Shown here: positions 1-11,689 of the stretch, one piece after another
Layout of the letters: the number at the start of each line of letters is the position of its first letter
How positions within the stretch are numbered: the first letter of the stretch is position 1
Assembly: GCA_024291935.2 (NCBI GenBank)
Contig: CM044310.1
Span: 87,276,213-87,340,212, forward strand
Length of the DNA stretch: 64,000 nucleotides
Source: Okapia johnstoni
Lineage: Eukaryota > Chordata > Mammalia > Artiodactyla > Giraffidae
Direction of reading: 5' to 3'
Notes under the pieces: model-generated
The model's input: only the letters and a program-made list of their open reading frames with translations
Database searches by the model: none
What the model was told of the DNA's origin: nothing
Position numbers and translations under genes: made by a program

Positions 1-27
1 TTGTAAGCTGCCCAGTCTGTAGTATCA

Positions 28-316
28 GAGAAGGCAATGGCATCCCACTCCAGTACTCTTGCCTGGAAAATCCCATGGACGGAGGAGCCTGATAGGCTGC
101 AGTCCATGGGGTCACTAGGAGTCAGACATGACTGAGCGACTTTCCTTTTCACTTTCACTTTCATGCACTGGAGAAGGAAATGGCAACCCACTCCAGTGTT
201 CTTGCCTGGAGAATCCCGGGGACACAGGAGCCTGGTGGGCTGCCGTCTATGGGGTCGCACAGAGCTGGACAGACACGACTGAAGCAACTTAGCAGCAGCA
301 GCAGCAGCAGCAGCAG
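28..316 (+). mobile_element. Bov-A2 SINE with (AGC)n tail
   Basis: Two Bov-A monomers in tandem carry the ruminant blocks CCACTCCAGTACTCTTGCC and GACACGACTGAAG and end in a run of about eight AGC units (292-316). Confidence 0.9.
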
Positions 317-497
317 TCTGTAGTATTTTGTTATACCAGCCCAAAGGGACAGATGCTATCCTAGTGGGTATAGGTGATTTAGCTTTGTTTTGATGCTTTT
401 TGTAACACAAAGCAAGCCAGAAACAGAGGAAACAAGCAGGATTAGGTTTTAGTCAGACAGCCTAGATTCAAATCCTGCGTCTGCCACCTTCAAGCTT

Positions 498-680
498 CAT
501 TGCTAAGTTGTGTCCAACTCTTTTGCGACCCCATGGACTGTGTAGCCCACCAGGCTCCTCTGTCTATGGGATTTCCGAGGCAAGAATTCCCTTCTCCAGG
601 GGATCTTCTCGACCCAGGAATCGAACCCATCACCTGCTTTGGCAAGCAGATTCTTTACTACTGAGCCACCAGGAAAGCCC
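498..680 (-). mobile_element. Bov-tA SINE
   Basis: Full tRNA-derived ruminant SINE read in reverse, ending at the plus-strand block GAGCCACCAGGAAAGCCC that is the reversed SINE head. Confidence 0.9.
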
Positions 681-1238
681 ACCATCTTTCAGTTTTGTGG
701 CATGTTAAACACAGGACAACAGGCTCAAAATGGAGTCACTTATGGTAAGCTCCAGGTCACCAGAGACTTTGGCTCTCCAGAAATGGAATCTTGAACCACT
801 CAGGAATCACCTGATCAGCACTAGTTAGGTAATCTACCTGCGAGAGCCCTGCCACCCCCTGAAGGAAAGTAACTGCAGTAACCAACCAGCCTTTCTGCCC
901 GTCATAGCTCCCTTCTTTCTTGCCGGCTATAGAAGTCTTCTGCTTTGTGCAGTTCCTCAGAGCTCCTTTCTGTCTGCTACATTCAATGCTGCCCAGTATG
1001 AATACGTATTTGCTCAAATCAACTCTTAAAAATGTTAATATGCCTCAGTTTACCTTTCAACAGACCACATACAAATTTTACCCCAAGCCCTATGGGCCCA
1101 CCTGTAAAATGGGTAAAATAGTCATACTATTCTAGAGTTGTATGGATCAAGTAAGATAGTGTCCTTAATAGGATTTTGCACAAGATAATCTCACATTTAT
1201 TAATCTTTTAGGTGTCTTATTTAAGAGAGTCACCCCCA
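681..1238. other. Unassigned; possible ancient LTR
   Basis: The part near 700-1060 (CTCAAAATGGAGTCACTTAT, GCCGGCTATAGAAG) has the look of an old LTR, but I cannot name it. The rest shows nothing. Confidence 0.3.
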
Positions 1239-1345
1239 GAATTCCCTGGTGGTCCAGTGGTTAGGACTCTGTGCTTCCACTGCAAGGGACGTGGGTTCCG
1301 TCCTTGCTGGGGAACTAGGATGTCACAAGCCATGGGGTGAGGCCA
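1239..1345 (+). mobile_element. CHR-2 type SINE
   Basis: Starts with AATTCCCTGGTGGTCCAGTG and keeps the A-box-like and diverged B-box-like parts of tRNA-Glu origin; the tail is degraded. Confidence 0.85.
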
Positions 1346-2218
1346 GGGAGGCGGGCGGGAACAGTCATCTCCACCCCATAGTACTCAGTATACTCCTGTT
1401 TTCCTCTGCCAACTTCTTTCACAGCTTTGATTTTGCTCCTGGGTATTTAGTCAATTGAAAATTATTTGTCTGATAGGCACAGGGGTAGGCAGTTGTTTCA
1501 ACACTTTTCACTAACTAGTGTATCTTTTTGCTGCTGATTTAATCACCTCTTACTTGCATCTGCACTGGGGTCTATTTTTGAACCATCCTTTCTGTCCAGC
1601 TGATCTATTCCTGAGCCGACACCACTTCCGAGAGCTTTAGAACAAGTCCTGCCATGGGGTTAGAGCAGGCCTTTTTTGTTGTTCCAAAAGTGGCTTGGCT
1701 TTTCTTGTACTGTTTTTCTTTTCAAAACTCAGCCTATTAGGTTAAAAAAAAAAACAATCCTGGTGCTTTTGAATGGACCGTCCTAATGAAGTAACTTGGA
1801 GGAAAACTGACATGTTCACAGCTTTCCATTCTCTCAGCTGGGAAACTTTTCTCTCCCAGGACTTTTCCTTTTCCATTCAATCCAGGTAGACCAGAGTGTC
1901 CCCTTTCATCAAGGATTGCGCCACAACCACCGTGGATTAAAGCCCTCAGTACCCTACCTCCCCTTGAACAAGGAAGGAGCTGGACACAAATCGCCAAATG
2001 AGAAGGTCTGAAAAGGAGCGGAACAATCTGTTGGAGGGGAGACAGGCTATTCAGGGCGGTGCCCTTGGAAACGCAGAGGACAGTCTGCCAAGACAGGCCC
2101 CGGGGCCTCCCAGCCTTGCCTCTGAGAAAACAGGCAGCTTTGCAGGAGTGGCTAGAAAAATTGCAGAAACTGCAGGCCTTTGGGGCTGGGGTCCGGTTTT
2201 AACTTCCCCCAACCCCAC
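1346..2218. other. Unassigned unique sequence downstream of MT3
   Basis: Short overlapping frames of up to 91 codons are present on both strands without motifs or codon bias. No gene or repeat is recognised. Confidence 0.5.
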
Positions 2219-2430
2219 TGGCTTCCCAGGTGGGTCAGTGGTAAAGAATCCGCCTGCCAAGGAGGAGACGTAGGTTCGACCCCTGAGTCGGGAAGTTGCT
2301 GTGGAAAGGGAAATGGCAACCCACCCCAGTATTCTGCCTGGAAAATCCCATGGACAGAGGAGGCTGGCAGGCTACCGTCCACAGGGTTGCAAAGAGTTGG
2401 ACATAACGAAAACAGCAACAACAACAAGTC
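2219..2430 (+). mobile_element. Bov-tA SINE
   Basis: Runs from GGCTTCCCAGGTGGGTCAGT to an AACAACAACAAC tail about 220 bp beyond the MT3 C-rich tract. Confidence 0.9.
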
Positions 2431-2648
2431 CCATTGTACAGATGCAGACTGTGAGGCTGAGAGGCAGAAAAAGACAGACCCATATGAGTCTGGTCTCCCC
2501 TCTTTCCCCAGAGTTCAGCTTGACTTGGCAGGAGGGTCATGTGCCATCTGAAGGTGGGGAGGATGTCCTCCCAGTCCCAAACAGACCAGTGGCCAATCTC
2601 CAGATTTTATCTTCCAATTGGGCAGTTCTTCTGATGAGGCTCCTTCCA

Positions 2649-2680
2649 CCCCCCACCCCCACCCCCACCCCCACCCCCGC
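2649..2680. repeat. (CCCCCA)n simple repeat, G-rich on the MT3 strand
   Basis: Five C-runs of five or six bases are separated by single A bases. On the minus strand this reads as repeated G5T units about 40-70 bp beyond the expected MT3 cleavage site. Confidence 0.9.
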
Positions 2681-2737
2681 CCTGGCGTCCTTCCCCTTTA
2701 AGAAGAGCCCAGTCCTTGGTTTGTGCCATTTATAGGA

Positions 2738-2743
2738 TTTATT
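2738..2743 (-). terminator. MT3: MT3 poly(A) signal AATAAA
   Basis: TTTATT on the plus strand reads AATAAA on the gene strand, about 120 bp past the MT3 stop codon. Cleavage would be near 2720, giving a 3' UTR of about 140 nt. Confidence 0.85.
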
Positions 2744-2862
2744 GTCACTTGCCAGTGGCTTGCAAGGAAGGGGACACACTGCCGGGCCTCACCACAGGGC
2801 AGGTGGCACTGGGCCACCCAGCAGTATTTACATACGTTTCACACGGGACAGGGGGCACATCC

Positions 2863-3423
<561 letters not shown>

Positions 3424-3502
3424 GCTGGAGAGGAGCGGCCGTCGGAGGAGGCGAATCGGCTTCTAGGGCAATTGGATGCACTGGCGGCAGCAGGTGGCTA
3501 GG

Positions 3503-3510
3503 CTTTTATA
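3503..3510 (-). promoter_or_regulatory. MT3: MT3 TATA box
   Basis: TATAAAAG on the minus strand lies about 80 bp upstream of the MT3 ATG, which puts the transcription start near 3475 and the 5' UTR at about 50 nt. This fits the TATA-driven promoters of the metallothionein family. Confidence 0.85.
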
Positions 3511-3592
3511 GCCCCAGGCGGGGGCGCGTTGGCACAGCCCTCTAGGCGCGCGCGCCCCCTCTCTCCATCCGGGAGCACAAGCTGGCGCGGAG

Positions 3593-3781
3593 GCGCGCAT
3601 TGCGGCAGCGCTCCCCGCGTGTGCACGGCCGGGGCGCGCCCCGCACCGCACCCCGCTGCCGTGTGCACAGCCAGGTGCGTGCGCAGTCACGTACTTTCCA
3701 CCGGGTGCACAGGGAGCTCTCCCTGCCTGCCTATCCTCCCTGGTCCACCGCTGCAGCCGACTCCCCGCAGAAAGTGCACAC
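3593..3781 (-). promoter_or_regulatory. MT3: MT3 metal-response-element cluster (six MRE cores)
   Basis: Cores matching TGCRCNC occur at 3593-3599, 3619-3625, 3661-3667, 3679-3685 and 3703-3709 in minus-strand orientation and at 3775-3781 in plus-strand orientation. MREs bind the zinc-sensing factor MTF-1. The six lie within about 280 bp upstream of the TATA box. Confidence 0.75.
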
Positions 3782-4179
3782 TTCCTGCCTCTGAAGGCGG
3801 AGGGAGAGCAAAAGGCTTTGTTATTTCCCAGCCCTTTCCTGCTTCTCATCCTCTCCACCGCCGTTATCCCTTATTCTGGGATTCCCAGGGTGCCCTGAGG
3901 CATTCCGCTGCTCCAGGACTCCCTGTCTGATGGGGAGAGAACGCCCCCCACCACTACCACCAAGGGCCCTCACAAACTGTCTTGGGAAGGACCTGCTCTG
4001 GGAGCCCTGGAGCACAGGACTGGGGTAAACAGCGGGAGTTTTGGGGGGAGGGGTGGTGATGCTAAGTGGCTGCATCTCAGCTTCAGAGGGAAGCCTCTCT
4101 CCTGTTATCTGTTCCTCCTGCTGCGTTTCTCCGAGTCCCTTGCGCCTGTGGTTGGCTGAAAACTGGCCCTGCAAGAGAT
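3782..4179. other. Unassigned sequence upstream of the MT3 promoter
   Basis: GC-rich near 3800-4000 but without a recognisable gene, repeat or further MRE. Confidence 0.4.
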
Positions 4180-4470
4180 ATCAATGTCAAATCCTAGAAT
4201 CTGTGATTATTACTTTATTTGGAAAGGGGGGCTTTGCAGATGTAATTAAGGAACTTGAGATGAGATCATCCTGAATTATCCACATAGGCCCTAAATCCAG
4301 TGATGAGCATCCTTAGAAGGTCCACAGAGACGAGAAGAGGAGGGGCGATGTGACCATGGGAGCAGAGACTGGAGTGATGGGGCCAGCAGCCACAGAAGCT
4401 GGACACAGAACAGTTCATGTCCTTTGTTATAAGACTGTGTCCTCACTCAGCAAGTCAGGACACTTAATCC
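4180..4470 (+). mobile_element. Ancient MaLR-type (MLT1-like) LTR fragment
   Basis: The blocks TTTGCAGATGTAATTAAGGA, GATCATCCTGAATTATCC and GGAGTGATGGGGCC follow the order of the common mammalian MaLR LTR. It is diverged. Confidence 0.55.
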
Positions 4471-4731
4471 CTAGGAAATGGAGGAGCAAAGGACAGCATT
4501 AGACAACTGGCCAAGGGTTAAAGAAGGAGGAGAAAGGGTTGCTGATGGTGTTTCAGAAAGGGCAGCCACATGGTGACCTCCCCCCGACCCCTGCCCCGAA
4601 CATGGGAAGGCCTCACTTCTTCTGCTTGTAGTGTAAGCACCTTTCACATAGTTCTTTTGGGCCTCACAGAGGCAAGGCTCATCTAGAGACAGTAAACAAA
4701 AAAAAATTTTTCCCAGGAACCCTGCATTCAG

Positions 4732-4891
4732 GGGCTTCCCTGGTGGCTCAGTGGTTAAAGAATCTGCCTGCAATGCAGGGGACGTGGGTTCAATCCCTGG
4801 CCTGGGAATATCCCCTGGAGGAGGAAATGGCAACCCACTCCAGTATTCTTGCTGGGAAATCCCATGGGCAGAGGAGCCTGGCAGGATGCAG
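4732..4891 (+). mobile_element. Bov-tA SINE, 3' truncated
   Basis: Starts GGGGCTTCCCTGGTGGCTCA and stops at GGCAGGATGCAGTCAG, where BovB sequence begins. Confidence 0.88.
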
Positions 4892-5620
4892 TCAGTTCAG
4901 TTCAGTCACTCAGTCTTGTCAGACTCTTTGGGACCCCAGGCACTGCAGAATGCCAGGCTTCCCTGTCCATCACCAACACTCGGAGCTTGCTCAAAGTCAT
5001 GTCCATAGAGTTGGTGATGCCATCCAGCCATCTCATCCCCTGTCATCCCCTTCTCCTCCTGCCTTCAATCTTTCCTAGAATCAGGGTCTTTTCCACTGAG
5101 TCAGTTCTTTGAATCAGGTGGCCAAAGTATTGGAGTTTCAGCTTCAGCATCAGTCCTTCCAATGAATATTCAGAGCTAATTTCCTTTAGGATGGACTGGT
5201 TTGATCTCCTTGCAGTCCAAGGGACTCTCAAGAGTCTTCTCCAACACCATAGTTCAAAAGTATCAATTCTTCGGCATTCAGCTTTCTTTTTAGTCAAATT
5301 CTCACATCCATACATGGCTACTGGAAAAACCATAACTTTGACTAGATGGACCTTTGTTGGCAAAATAATGTCTCTGGTTTTTAATATGCTGTCTAGGTTG
5401 GTCATAACTTTTCTTCCAAGGAGCAAGTGTATTTTAATTTCATGGCTGCAGTCACCATCTGCAGTAATTTTGGAGCCCAAGAAAATAGTCTGTCACTGTT
5501 TCCATCGTTTTTCCATCTATTTGCCATGAAGTGCTGGAACTGGATGCCATGATCTTAGTTTTCTGAATGTTGAGTTTTAAGCCAACTTTTTCCACTCTCC
5601 TTTTTCACTTTCATACATTC
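4892..5620 (-). mobile_element. BovB (RTE) LINE 3' fragment
   Basis: The 3' tail (CAGTTCAGTTCAG) is at the left, followed leftwards-to-upstream by the ORF2 C-terminal region. An open minus-strand frame over 5043-5480 reads 145 codons including YGCENLTKK, RRIDTFELWCWRRLLR and [11 protein letters not shown], the end of the BovB ORF2 protein. It is truncated and cannot encode an active element. Confidence 0.92.
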
Positions 5621-5690
5621 CACGCATGCTACAGTCATGGGGTTGCAAAGAGTTGGACTCAACTTAGCGACTACACAACAACAACCTGTT
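5621..5690 (+). mobile_element. Bov-tA SINE tail fragment
   Basis: Only the 3' part remains (ATGGGGTTGCAAAGAGTTGG, then ACTACACAACAACAACC). Confidence 0.7.
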
Positions 5691-5769
5691 GCCTCCTCAA
5701 GAATGGAAGTACCTCCACAAGTCCTCCCAAAGAGATCTGATCACCTCTCACACCCAACTTCCACTTTTT

Positions 5770-6226
5770 AAAAAAGAGATACTGGGATAGGCTGGCACCT
5801 GGGACTCTGTACCAGAGTGCTTGCCCTTGAACCTGGACAAATGTCTCTTCATTTACAAAGAAACTATATGAGACTAAAAATAACTATGCATGCACAGTTG
5901 GGGCAATTAGGAACAATGAGATACAGGAGGGCCACAAACCATGGGGTCAAAAAGAGTCAGACACAACTGAAACAGCTTAGCACACAGCAAAATCAGGGTA
6001 CTGCACATGATCCCTGCGCACAGCACACCTTAGCCACCCCTCTGTCCGAACTAGAGGCACCCCTAACCTCATCCCATTTAAGGAACAAGCCCACCCTCCT
6101 GGGAGAGCAAGCAAGGACACCTGTTTCTTGTTCTCACTCCCTTATGCTGCAGCCTGAACCCAATAAAGCCTTGCTTGGCCTCTTATCAATTTGTCTTGAT
6201 TAAAGGGTCAATACCTGTGTAGGATT
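5770..6226 (+). mobile_element. Solo LTR of an endogenous retrovirus, SINE-tail bearing
   Basis: The 3' half has LTR R/U5 structure: AATAAA at 6162-6167, then TTGCTTGGCCTCTTATCAAT and an end at GGATTTGCA. A SINE 3' tail sits inside at 5932-5990. No gag, pol or env reading frame adjoins it. The 5' edge is uncertain. Confidence 0.65.
5932..5990 (+). mobile_element. Bov-tA/Bov-A tail within an LTR
   Basis: CATGGGGTCAAAAAGAGTC followed by ACACAACTGAAACAGCTTAG matches the 3' end of Bov SINEs. Confidence 0.65.
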
Positions 6227-6929
6227 TGCAGCCCTCCCCCTTTGGAGGTGGTCCTGAGGCTGCTTCCCAAGGAAGACACAAGGGTGACTGAGACTCCCCA
6301 GAAGAGACCCGGCCCTACTCTGCTCCCCCTGGCAAAGCTGAGCCTCTTCTAAATCGGAGCTGGACAAGCACTTGAAAATGTTGGTTGGAAACTCTGCACC
6401 CCCAAAAATATTAGCTTCCAGGGGGCCTCCAAATGGCCTCAGACAAGGGGTAAGCTAAGCTTTCTCCAGACTTTTGCTACGTGTTGGCTCATGAGTCTTC
6501 AGTTTTGGTAAAGTTGAAGGAAGAAGGAAAAAGAGGAAGAAAGAAAAGTCCAAAGAGGAGACGCTATCGTCTCCTATCTGACATGACTTGGCAACTAAAC
6601 AACAACCGCAAGGTATTTAACGTGAAGCCCAGGTGGCTTCTCAACTGTGGCTTCATGCAATTTCAATTCGAAGAGCTCATCACCTCGAGCACTGCTGTTT
6701 GTTTCCTTTCGTTTTTGTTTTGCCTAAGGGCATTCGGGCCTTAGACTTGTCTGGCCTGGGCTCTAACCTTGACACGACTCAAGGTCTCGCTATCTGCAAG
6801 TTTTAGTGCCAGGTTAGGTATGCAACCTAACACACTCAAGTCAAGCTGCCTGCCTGCCGTTTCCCCTCGGACTGCTCAGATTTCCTCAGAATTGAGGCTT
6901 CAGAGCTGGGAGAACCAGCTCTCACCCTG
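6227..6929. other. Mostly unassigned; purine-rich tract and a SINE tail
   Basis: A GA-rich run lies near 6513-6560, and a SINE tail remnant (ACATGACTTGGCAACTAAAC) at about 6578-6606. Nothing else is recognised. Confidence 0.45.
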
Positions 6930-7330
6930 AGGGCTAATCTTGTCAACCTGACCAGGCTCAGGGATGTCCAGAAAGCTGATTAAATGTTATTCCTGAGCTG
7001 TCTGTGAGGATGTTTCCAGAAGAGATTAGCATTTGAATCAGAAGAGCTCTCTGCCCAAGCTCAGACCTCCATTTTCTCCTGCCCTTGGACTCCTGGTTCT
7101 CGGGCCTTTGGACACTTGGACTGGAACCATAGGCTTCTCCATTCCCAGCCTTCCAGACTCGGACTGAATTTCACCATTGGCTTTACTGGATCTCCAGCCT
7201 TCAAATGGCAGATGTTGGGACGTTTCAGCCTCCATAATCCAGTAAGTCAATTCCTAAAATTAGTCACTCTCTGTATGTGTAGATCGCCTACAGTTCTGTT
7301 TCTCTGCAGAGTCTTAATATATCACCCACA
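6930..7330 (+). mobile_element. Ancient mammalian LTR-like repeat, internally deleted
   Basis: Blocks such as AGAAGAGATTAGCATTTGAA, TGGACTCCTGGTTCTCGGGC and TCAGCCTCCATAATCC occur in the order of a widespread old mammalian LTR-type repeat. The family name is not certain. Confidence 0.5.
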
Positions 7331-7390
7331 CCCAAGGGTGGCCAGGATTTTGAGAGACGTGAAAGCCACAACGTTCTTCTGAGACACCCT

Positions 7391-7412
7391 CCTGTCCCCC
7401 CCCCCCACCCCG
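7391..7412. repeat. Poly-C tract
   Basis: A run of C interrupted once by A and once by T, next to the L2 fragment. Confidence 0.8.
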
Positions 7413-7439
7413 CCAATTCTTCACAGAACCAGGCTTCTC

Positions 7440-7922
7440 ATCCTTCTGTTCTCAGCTTCTGTGACCTCCAAAGAGCATTTCACATAGGTGCGTCACTCCA
7501 GAAGGTTCCCCATCACCTCACCTTCATTTCCCTCTGACCCCTTGTTAATTCTCACAGTGTAAATTTATTTTGCATGTGTTCCCTATGCCTGTGATGCTCC
7601 TTCCCCAGATATCCACGTGGCTTTTTCCCTTCTTTCTTTTCTTCTAAGCTCAAATCTTGACCGCCTCCATGATGACCCTGTTTAAAATTGCAACACGTAC
7701 CTCGGTCTCCCATACTTTGCTCTGTCTTTTCTTTTTTCATAGCATTTAACACCTTTTAGTGAACTAAATAATTTACTTGTAAAGCTTATGTGCTGTCTCC
7801 CCCCTGCAAGAATTTAAGCACTGTAATCTGATGAGGAATCATTTCTTTTGTTCATGGACATATATAAAGTGCCTAGAACAGTGTCCTGTACATCGGAGAC
7901 ATTTATTGGATGGATGAATGAG
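7440..7922 (+). mobile_element. L2 LINE 3' end
   Basis: Ends in the typical L2 series: GTGCCTAGAACAGTGTCCTG, then CATTTATTGGATGGATGAATGAG. Confidence 0.7.
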
Positions 7923-7934
7923 TGGCTCTGAAGT

Positions 7935-8640
7935 CAGGCTGTTGCTTTTGTTACCGAAAGATTCTTCACCTCCTTAGTCAATAGAAATTGATGAGGCCAG
8001 ACAAAAAATTTAGGCAAGGCTTTTTGGGGTTCCTGCTGCAGCAGTGGGGAGCAAGAACAAGTGACAGATTCCCATGCTTACTCCCTGAGAGGGGGTGAGC
8101 TGGTTCCTTCTATGGGGTGAGGGTAGGAGGGGGGTCCATATGTCGGGCCAAAGGGATGGCTTAGGTGGTCTGCCTTTGATGGTGCTGTGTGGGTTTTTAG
8201 TCTTTTTTCCCTTGTTTTATTTTCATTTTTATTTAATAATTTTTGGCTGCGCTGGGTCTATATTGTTGTGCCCTGGTTTTTGCTAATTGTGGTGAGCGGG
8301 GGCTACTCTCTAGTTGCGGTATGTGGGCTTCTCATTATGGTGGCTTCTCTTGTTGGAGAACACAGGCTGTAGGGCGTGTGGGCTTCAGTAGTTATGGCGC
8401 ATGGGCTTAGTTGCCCCTCTTAGTTGCCCCTTAGTTGCATGTGGGATCTTCCTAGACCAAGGATCGAACCCATGTTGCTCTCATTGGCTAGTGGACTCTT
8501 AACCCCTCTTAACCACTGGACCACCAGGAAAGTCCCTGGTTTTTTGTCTTTCTGTATCTTGTTCATAATTTGCCCCAATTGCATACACAGGCAATTATTT
8601 TTAGTCTCTTATAGTTGATTTGTATCTTGTTGCTTAAAGA
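7935..8640 (-). mobile_element. ERV LTR-like sequence split by a CHR-1 SINE
   Basis: AGGCAAGGCTTTTTGGGGTT and CCTGCTGCAGCAGTGGGGAG resemble the reverse of ruminant ERV LTRs. A CHR-1 SINE interrupts it, with similar flanks GGTTTTTAGTCTTTT and GGTTTTTTGTCTTT. Extent is uncertain. Confidence 0.4.
8216..8539 (-). mobile_element. CHR-1 type SINE
   Basis: T-rich left end, TTTTTGGCTGCGCTGGGTC, and right end ACCACTGGACCACCAGGAAA, the reversed tRNA-derived head. Confidence 0.88.
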
Positions 8641-9689
8641 CGTTTGTCCATGTACAAGCACTGCAGCAAAGGGTCCCAGTTGCCAGCCTGTTTCAGGTCA
8701 CAATCTGACACTTAATAGTAATGTGACAAGTGACTAGCAAGTTGCTAACATTTCTGCGTCTTGGGTTGCTTAAGGGTAAAATGGTAACAGTTTTTTCAGC
8801 GACTTAAATTGGGTGGCACTTGGAAAGCTTTCAGAGTAGGGCCCTAACCATGTTGGCTCTTTCTGTTTGCAAATAAGCCTGCAACTCATGAGGTCAGATG
8901 AGGACTCTGCAGGAGCCTGGGGTCCCTAGAGCTCCTACCTGACACCCAGCACCATTGTTAGCCTCAGTTCTGTGCTTCTGAATGGCAGCTCCCTCTGATT
9001 GACATGGGTTTACAGATGTTGGCTTGGACCAGCTGAGTCACAGACATCAATTCTCATCCTGGGCCCTGCACCCGATCCCAGTGCTTCCCGGGAGAAGGGA
9101 GATACTTATCTTTGTAAGTATCAATTGATTGTAAGTATCAAATAAGATTGGAGCCAGGAGGCAGGATCAGGTGGGTTGAGGGGTGGCGATCACTTAAGAT
9201 CACACCAACTAATAGATGGAAAATCCCCAGGTGGTCTCAGAAACAAGCCCAACAAGTCCCACCCCTGGCTGAATTGGTTCAGTGCAGTATTAAGACTGTT
9301 GCATTGCTCTCTTAAAGATTTATTATCCTGGGATTGAAAGTTGGCCAAGAGTTTAGGAGCCTGAGTAAACAATAGTGTACCCAAAGAGGTTGCAAACATG
9401 CTTATTTGCAAAGAAAGTGATTTCTTGGAGAGATCTGGACATTTATTAGTAGAGTAATTGTTAAGAGTAGTACTGTTCACAGGGGCAGCTGAAGCAGAGG
9501 AATGGGCTCTGGTCTAACAGCCCCATCGTTCCTAGTTCCAGTTCTTTCAAAAACTAGCTTTCTGAACTCAAGGGAATCTCTCCCCAGTTTTCATATAGTT
9601 TGACCCCAGGTAATGCTAGTGACTAATATGGATAACATCCACCATTTGCTGGATCTTTACTATGCATATTGAGCACCATGTGTTTCATA
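8641..9689. other. Unassigned sequence
   Basis: A minus-strand frame of 96 codons at 9190-9480 has no recognised motif. A short direct repeat TTGTAAGTATCAA lies at about 9113-9140. No gene is supported. Confidence 0.4.
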
Positions 9690-10125
9690 GATATGTTCTT
9701 TGGGTGTCGTATTTTAGATTCCACATCTAAATGATATGTTATTTGCATTTCTCTGACTTACTTCACTTACTATGATAATCTCTAGGTCCATCCATGTTGC
9801 TGCAAATGGTGTTATTTCATTCTTTTTAATGGATGAGTAGTATTCCATTTTGTGTGTGTGTGTTTTATATGTATATCACATCTTTTTTATCCATTCATCT
9901 GTTAATGGACATTTATGTCTTGTCTGTTACAAACAGAGCTTCTATGAACGTGGGGGTGAATGTATCTTTTCGAATTATGGTTTTGTCTGGGTATATGTCC
10001 AGGTGTGGAATTGCTAGATCATATGGTGACTCTAGTTTTTTGAAGAACCTCCACACTGCTTTCCATGGTGGCTGCTCTAATTTACATCCCCACTGAGAGT
10101 ATAAGAGGGTCCCCTTTTCTCCACG
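9690..10125 (-). mobile_element. L1 LINE fragment (ORF2/3' region)
   Basis: Read in reverse it carries the L1 ORF2 3' region; plus-strand marks are GGTCCATCCATGTTGCTGCA and GATGAGTAGTATTCCATTTT. Confidence 0.85.
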
Positions 10126-10239
10126 CCCTCTCCAGCACAATAAGTGAGATTCTTCATGTAGATCACCTGACACATGATAGCTGCTCACTAAACAGTGCTC
10201 AGTGAACATGTCTCTGTTTAGAATCTTCCAGGATCTGGA

Positions 10240-10720
10240 GCTAGCAAATGATGGATGCCAGTTCCCCTTCACCTACTTCTCCTATCTCTTCATGGTCTGC
10301 CCTCCACCTACCCTGGCAACCAAATGTAGTCCATGCTAACCTAGAAATGTGCCCCAAGCTCTCCTGCTTCCATGCTTCTGCTCATACTTTTGCCACTTCC
10401 TGGAATTTCCTGCCCCATGAGTTCTACCTGTTTAAAATCCTATGTAACTTTTGAGGCCACCTCCTTCAGGAAGTCTTCACTTTTGTCTACAACTGAATGT
10501 AATTGCCCTCTTTAGAACTTCTCCAGGGGGTTGTCTGAATACTTTCTGCCCCATAGAAGGGTACAGGGTAGTCTGACAGTCTCCCCAGTGGACTCTGAAG
10601 TCCCAGAAGGCTGAAGCTGGAAGAAGCGATTCCTTCCTCTCTCCTTGATTCTGTGCCTAGCAAAGCTCCCTGTACTCCTGAAATGTCCTTTGATTGTTGA
10701 GTGAATAAATCAATGTGAGA
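10240..10720 (+). mobile_element. L2 LINE fragment
   Basis: TGCCACTTCCTGGAATTTCC, CACCTCCTTCAGGAAGTCTT and a closing TTGAGTGAATAAAT follow the L2 3' order. Confidence 0.7.
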
Positions 10721-10979
10721 ACTGAGAGCACTCACTCTTTTTGTGGAACATCTTTGAAGGCTGGGTTAGGAAAAGAGGTTGAATTAAGTATTAATGAAGT
10801 TATTCTGTGGTTCCCAGCATCTTGCTTTGCCTAATGAGTCATTTAGTGGTGAACCCTTTCATACTGCAAATATTTATTGAGCAGACATGAAGGTGAGTGG
10901 AACAGTGTCTTTCTTCTCCAAGAACCCACAGTCTGGGTGAGGAGCCATTTAATAAAAAAAAAAAACAACACACAGTAGG

Positions 10980-11660
10980 ATGAGCACAATTTTATTAACC
11001 AGTCCCCAAGTTTGAAACATTTTTGTTGTTTCAAATCTTCACTGTTATACTTCATCCTGTGATAAACATCTTGGCATCTTTTGAGTGTGTCCTTTCATAA
11101 TTTTTTTCTTAGGACACTGCATTCCTTGAAGTAGAATTTCTGGCTCAAAGTACACATTTTTTCCTTTTGAAACAGTATTTATTGAAAAAATGCTACTTCA
11201 GTAAATTTTGGAAATTTCAGAGTAATAGAAAAATGGAAAAGTAAAGAATTTTGTCTATGATCTGAACACAACCACTGTTGATATTTTATTTTAGTATATT
11301 TATTTTAGTATATTTCATCTCCATATTTGGTATGGCTTTTTTTTTTTTTCAAAAAAGTCCTGCATAATAAATTGTAGCGTAATATTTATTTAAGATTGTA
11401 ACTGTAATACTTTCCTGTATTTTTGGATTTTTAATGGTTACATCATATCCTCTTGTGTGCACAGACCATGACTTACTTGAGCAACTTCATGGAATAGAAG
11501 TTATTTCCAGTTTTTCATAATTATAAATAGTGAAAATGAAACTTTTTCTGAGTGAGTGAAGTTGTGGTTTTTTTCCCCTGAATTTGTGGTGAACTCTTAG
11601 AATAGATTTCCAGAAGTGAAACTACTGGGGCAGACGGGTAAAATGATTTTATGTTTCTTT
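10980..11660 (-). mobile_element. Old L1M-type LINE fragment
   Basis: AT-rich reverse L1 sequence with AAACATCTTGGCATC and TAGATTTCCAGAAGTGAAAC; heavily diverged. Confidence 0.65.
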
Positions 11661-11689
11661 GACATATCAATATATTGCCAAATTATTTT

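Noticed and set aside
3821..4174. 117-codon minus-strand frame upstream of MT3 as an extra exon
   Set aside because: MT3 has a TATA box right before its exon 1, and the frame has no metallothionein or other motif.
5043..5480. Open frame resembling reverse transcriptase tail, as a possible host gene
   Set aside because: It is the C-terminal end of BovB ORF2 in a truncated LINE copy, not a host gene. The same holds for 34469-34798, 44844-45032 and 57459-57788.
9190..9480. 96-codon minus-strand open frame in non-SINE DNA
   Set aside because: No recognised motif, no start context, no neighbouring exons; could be an old repeat.
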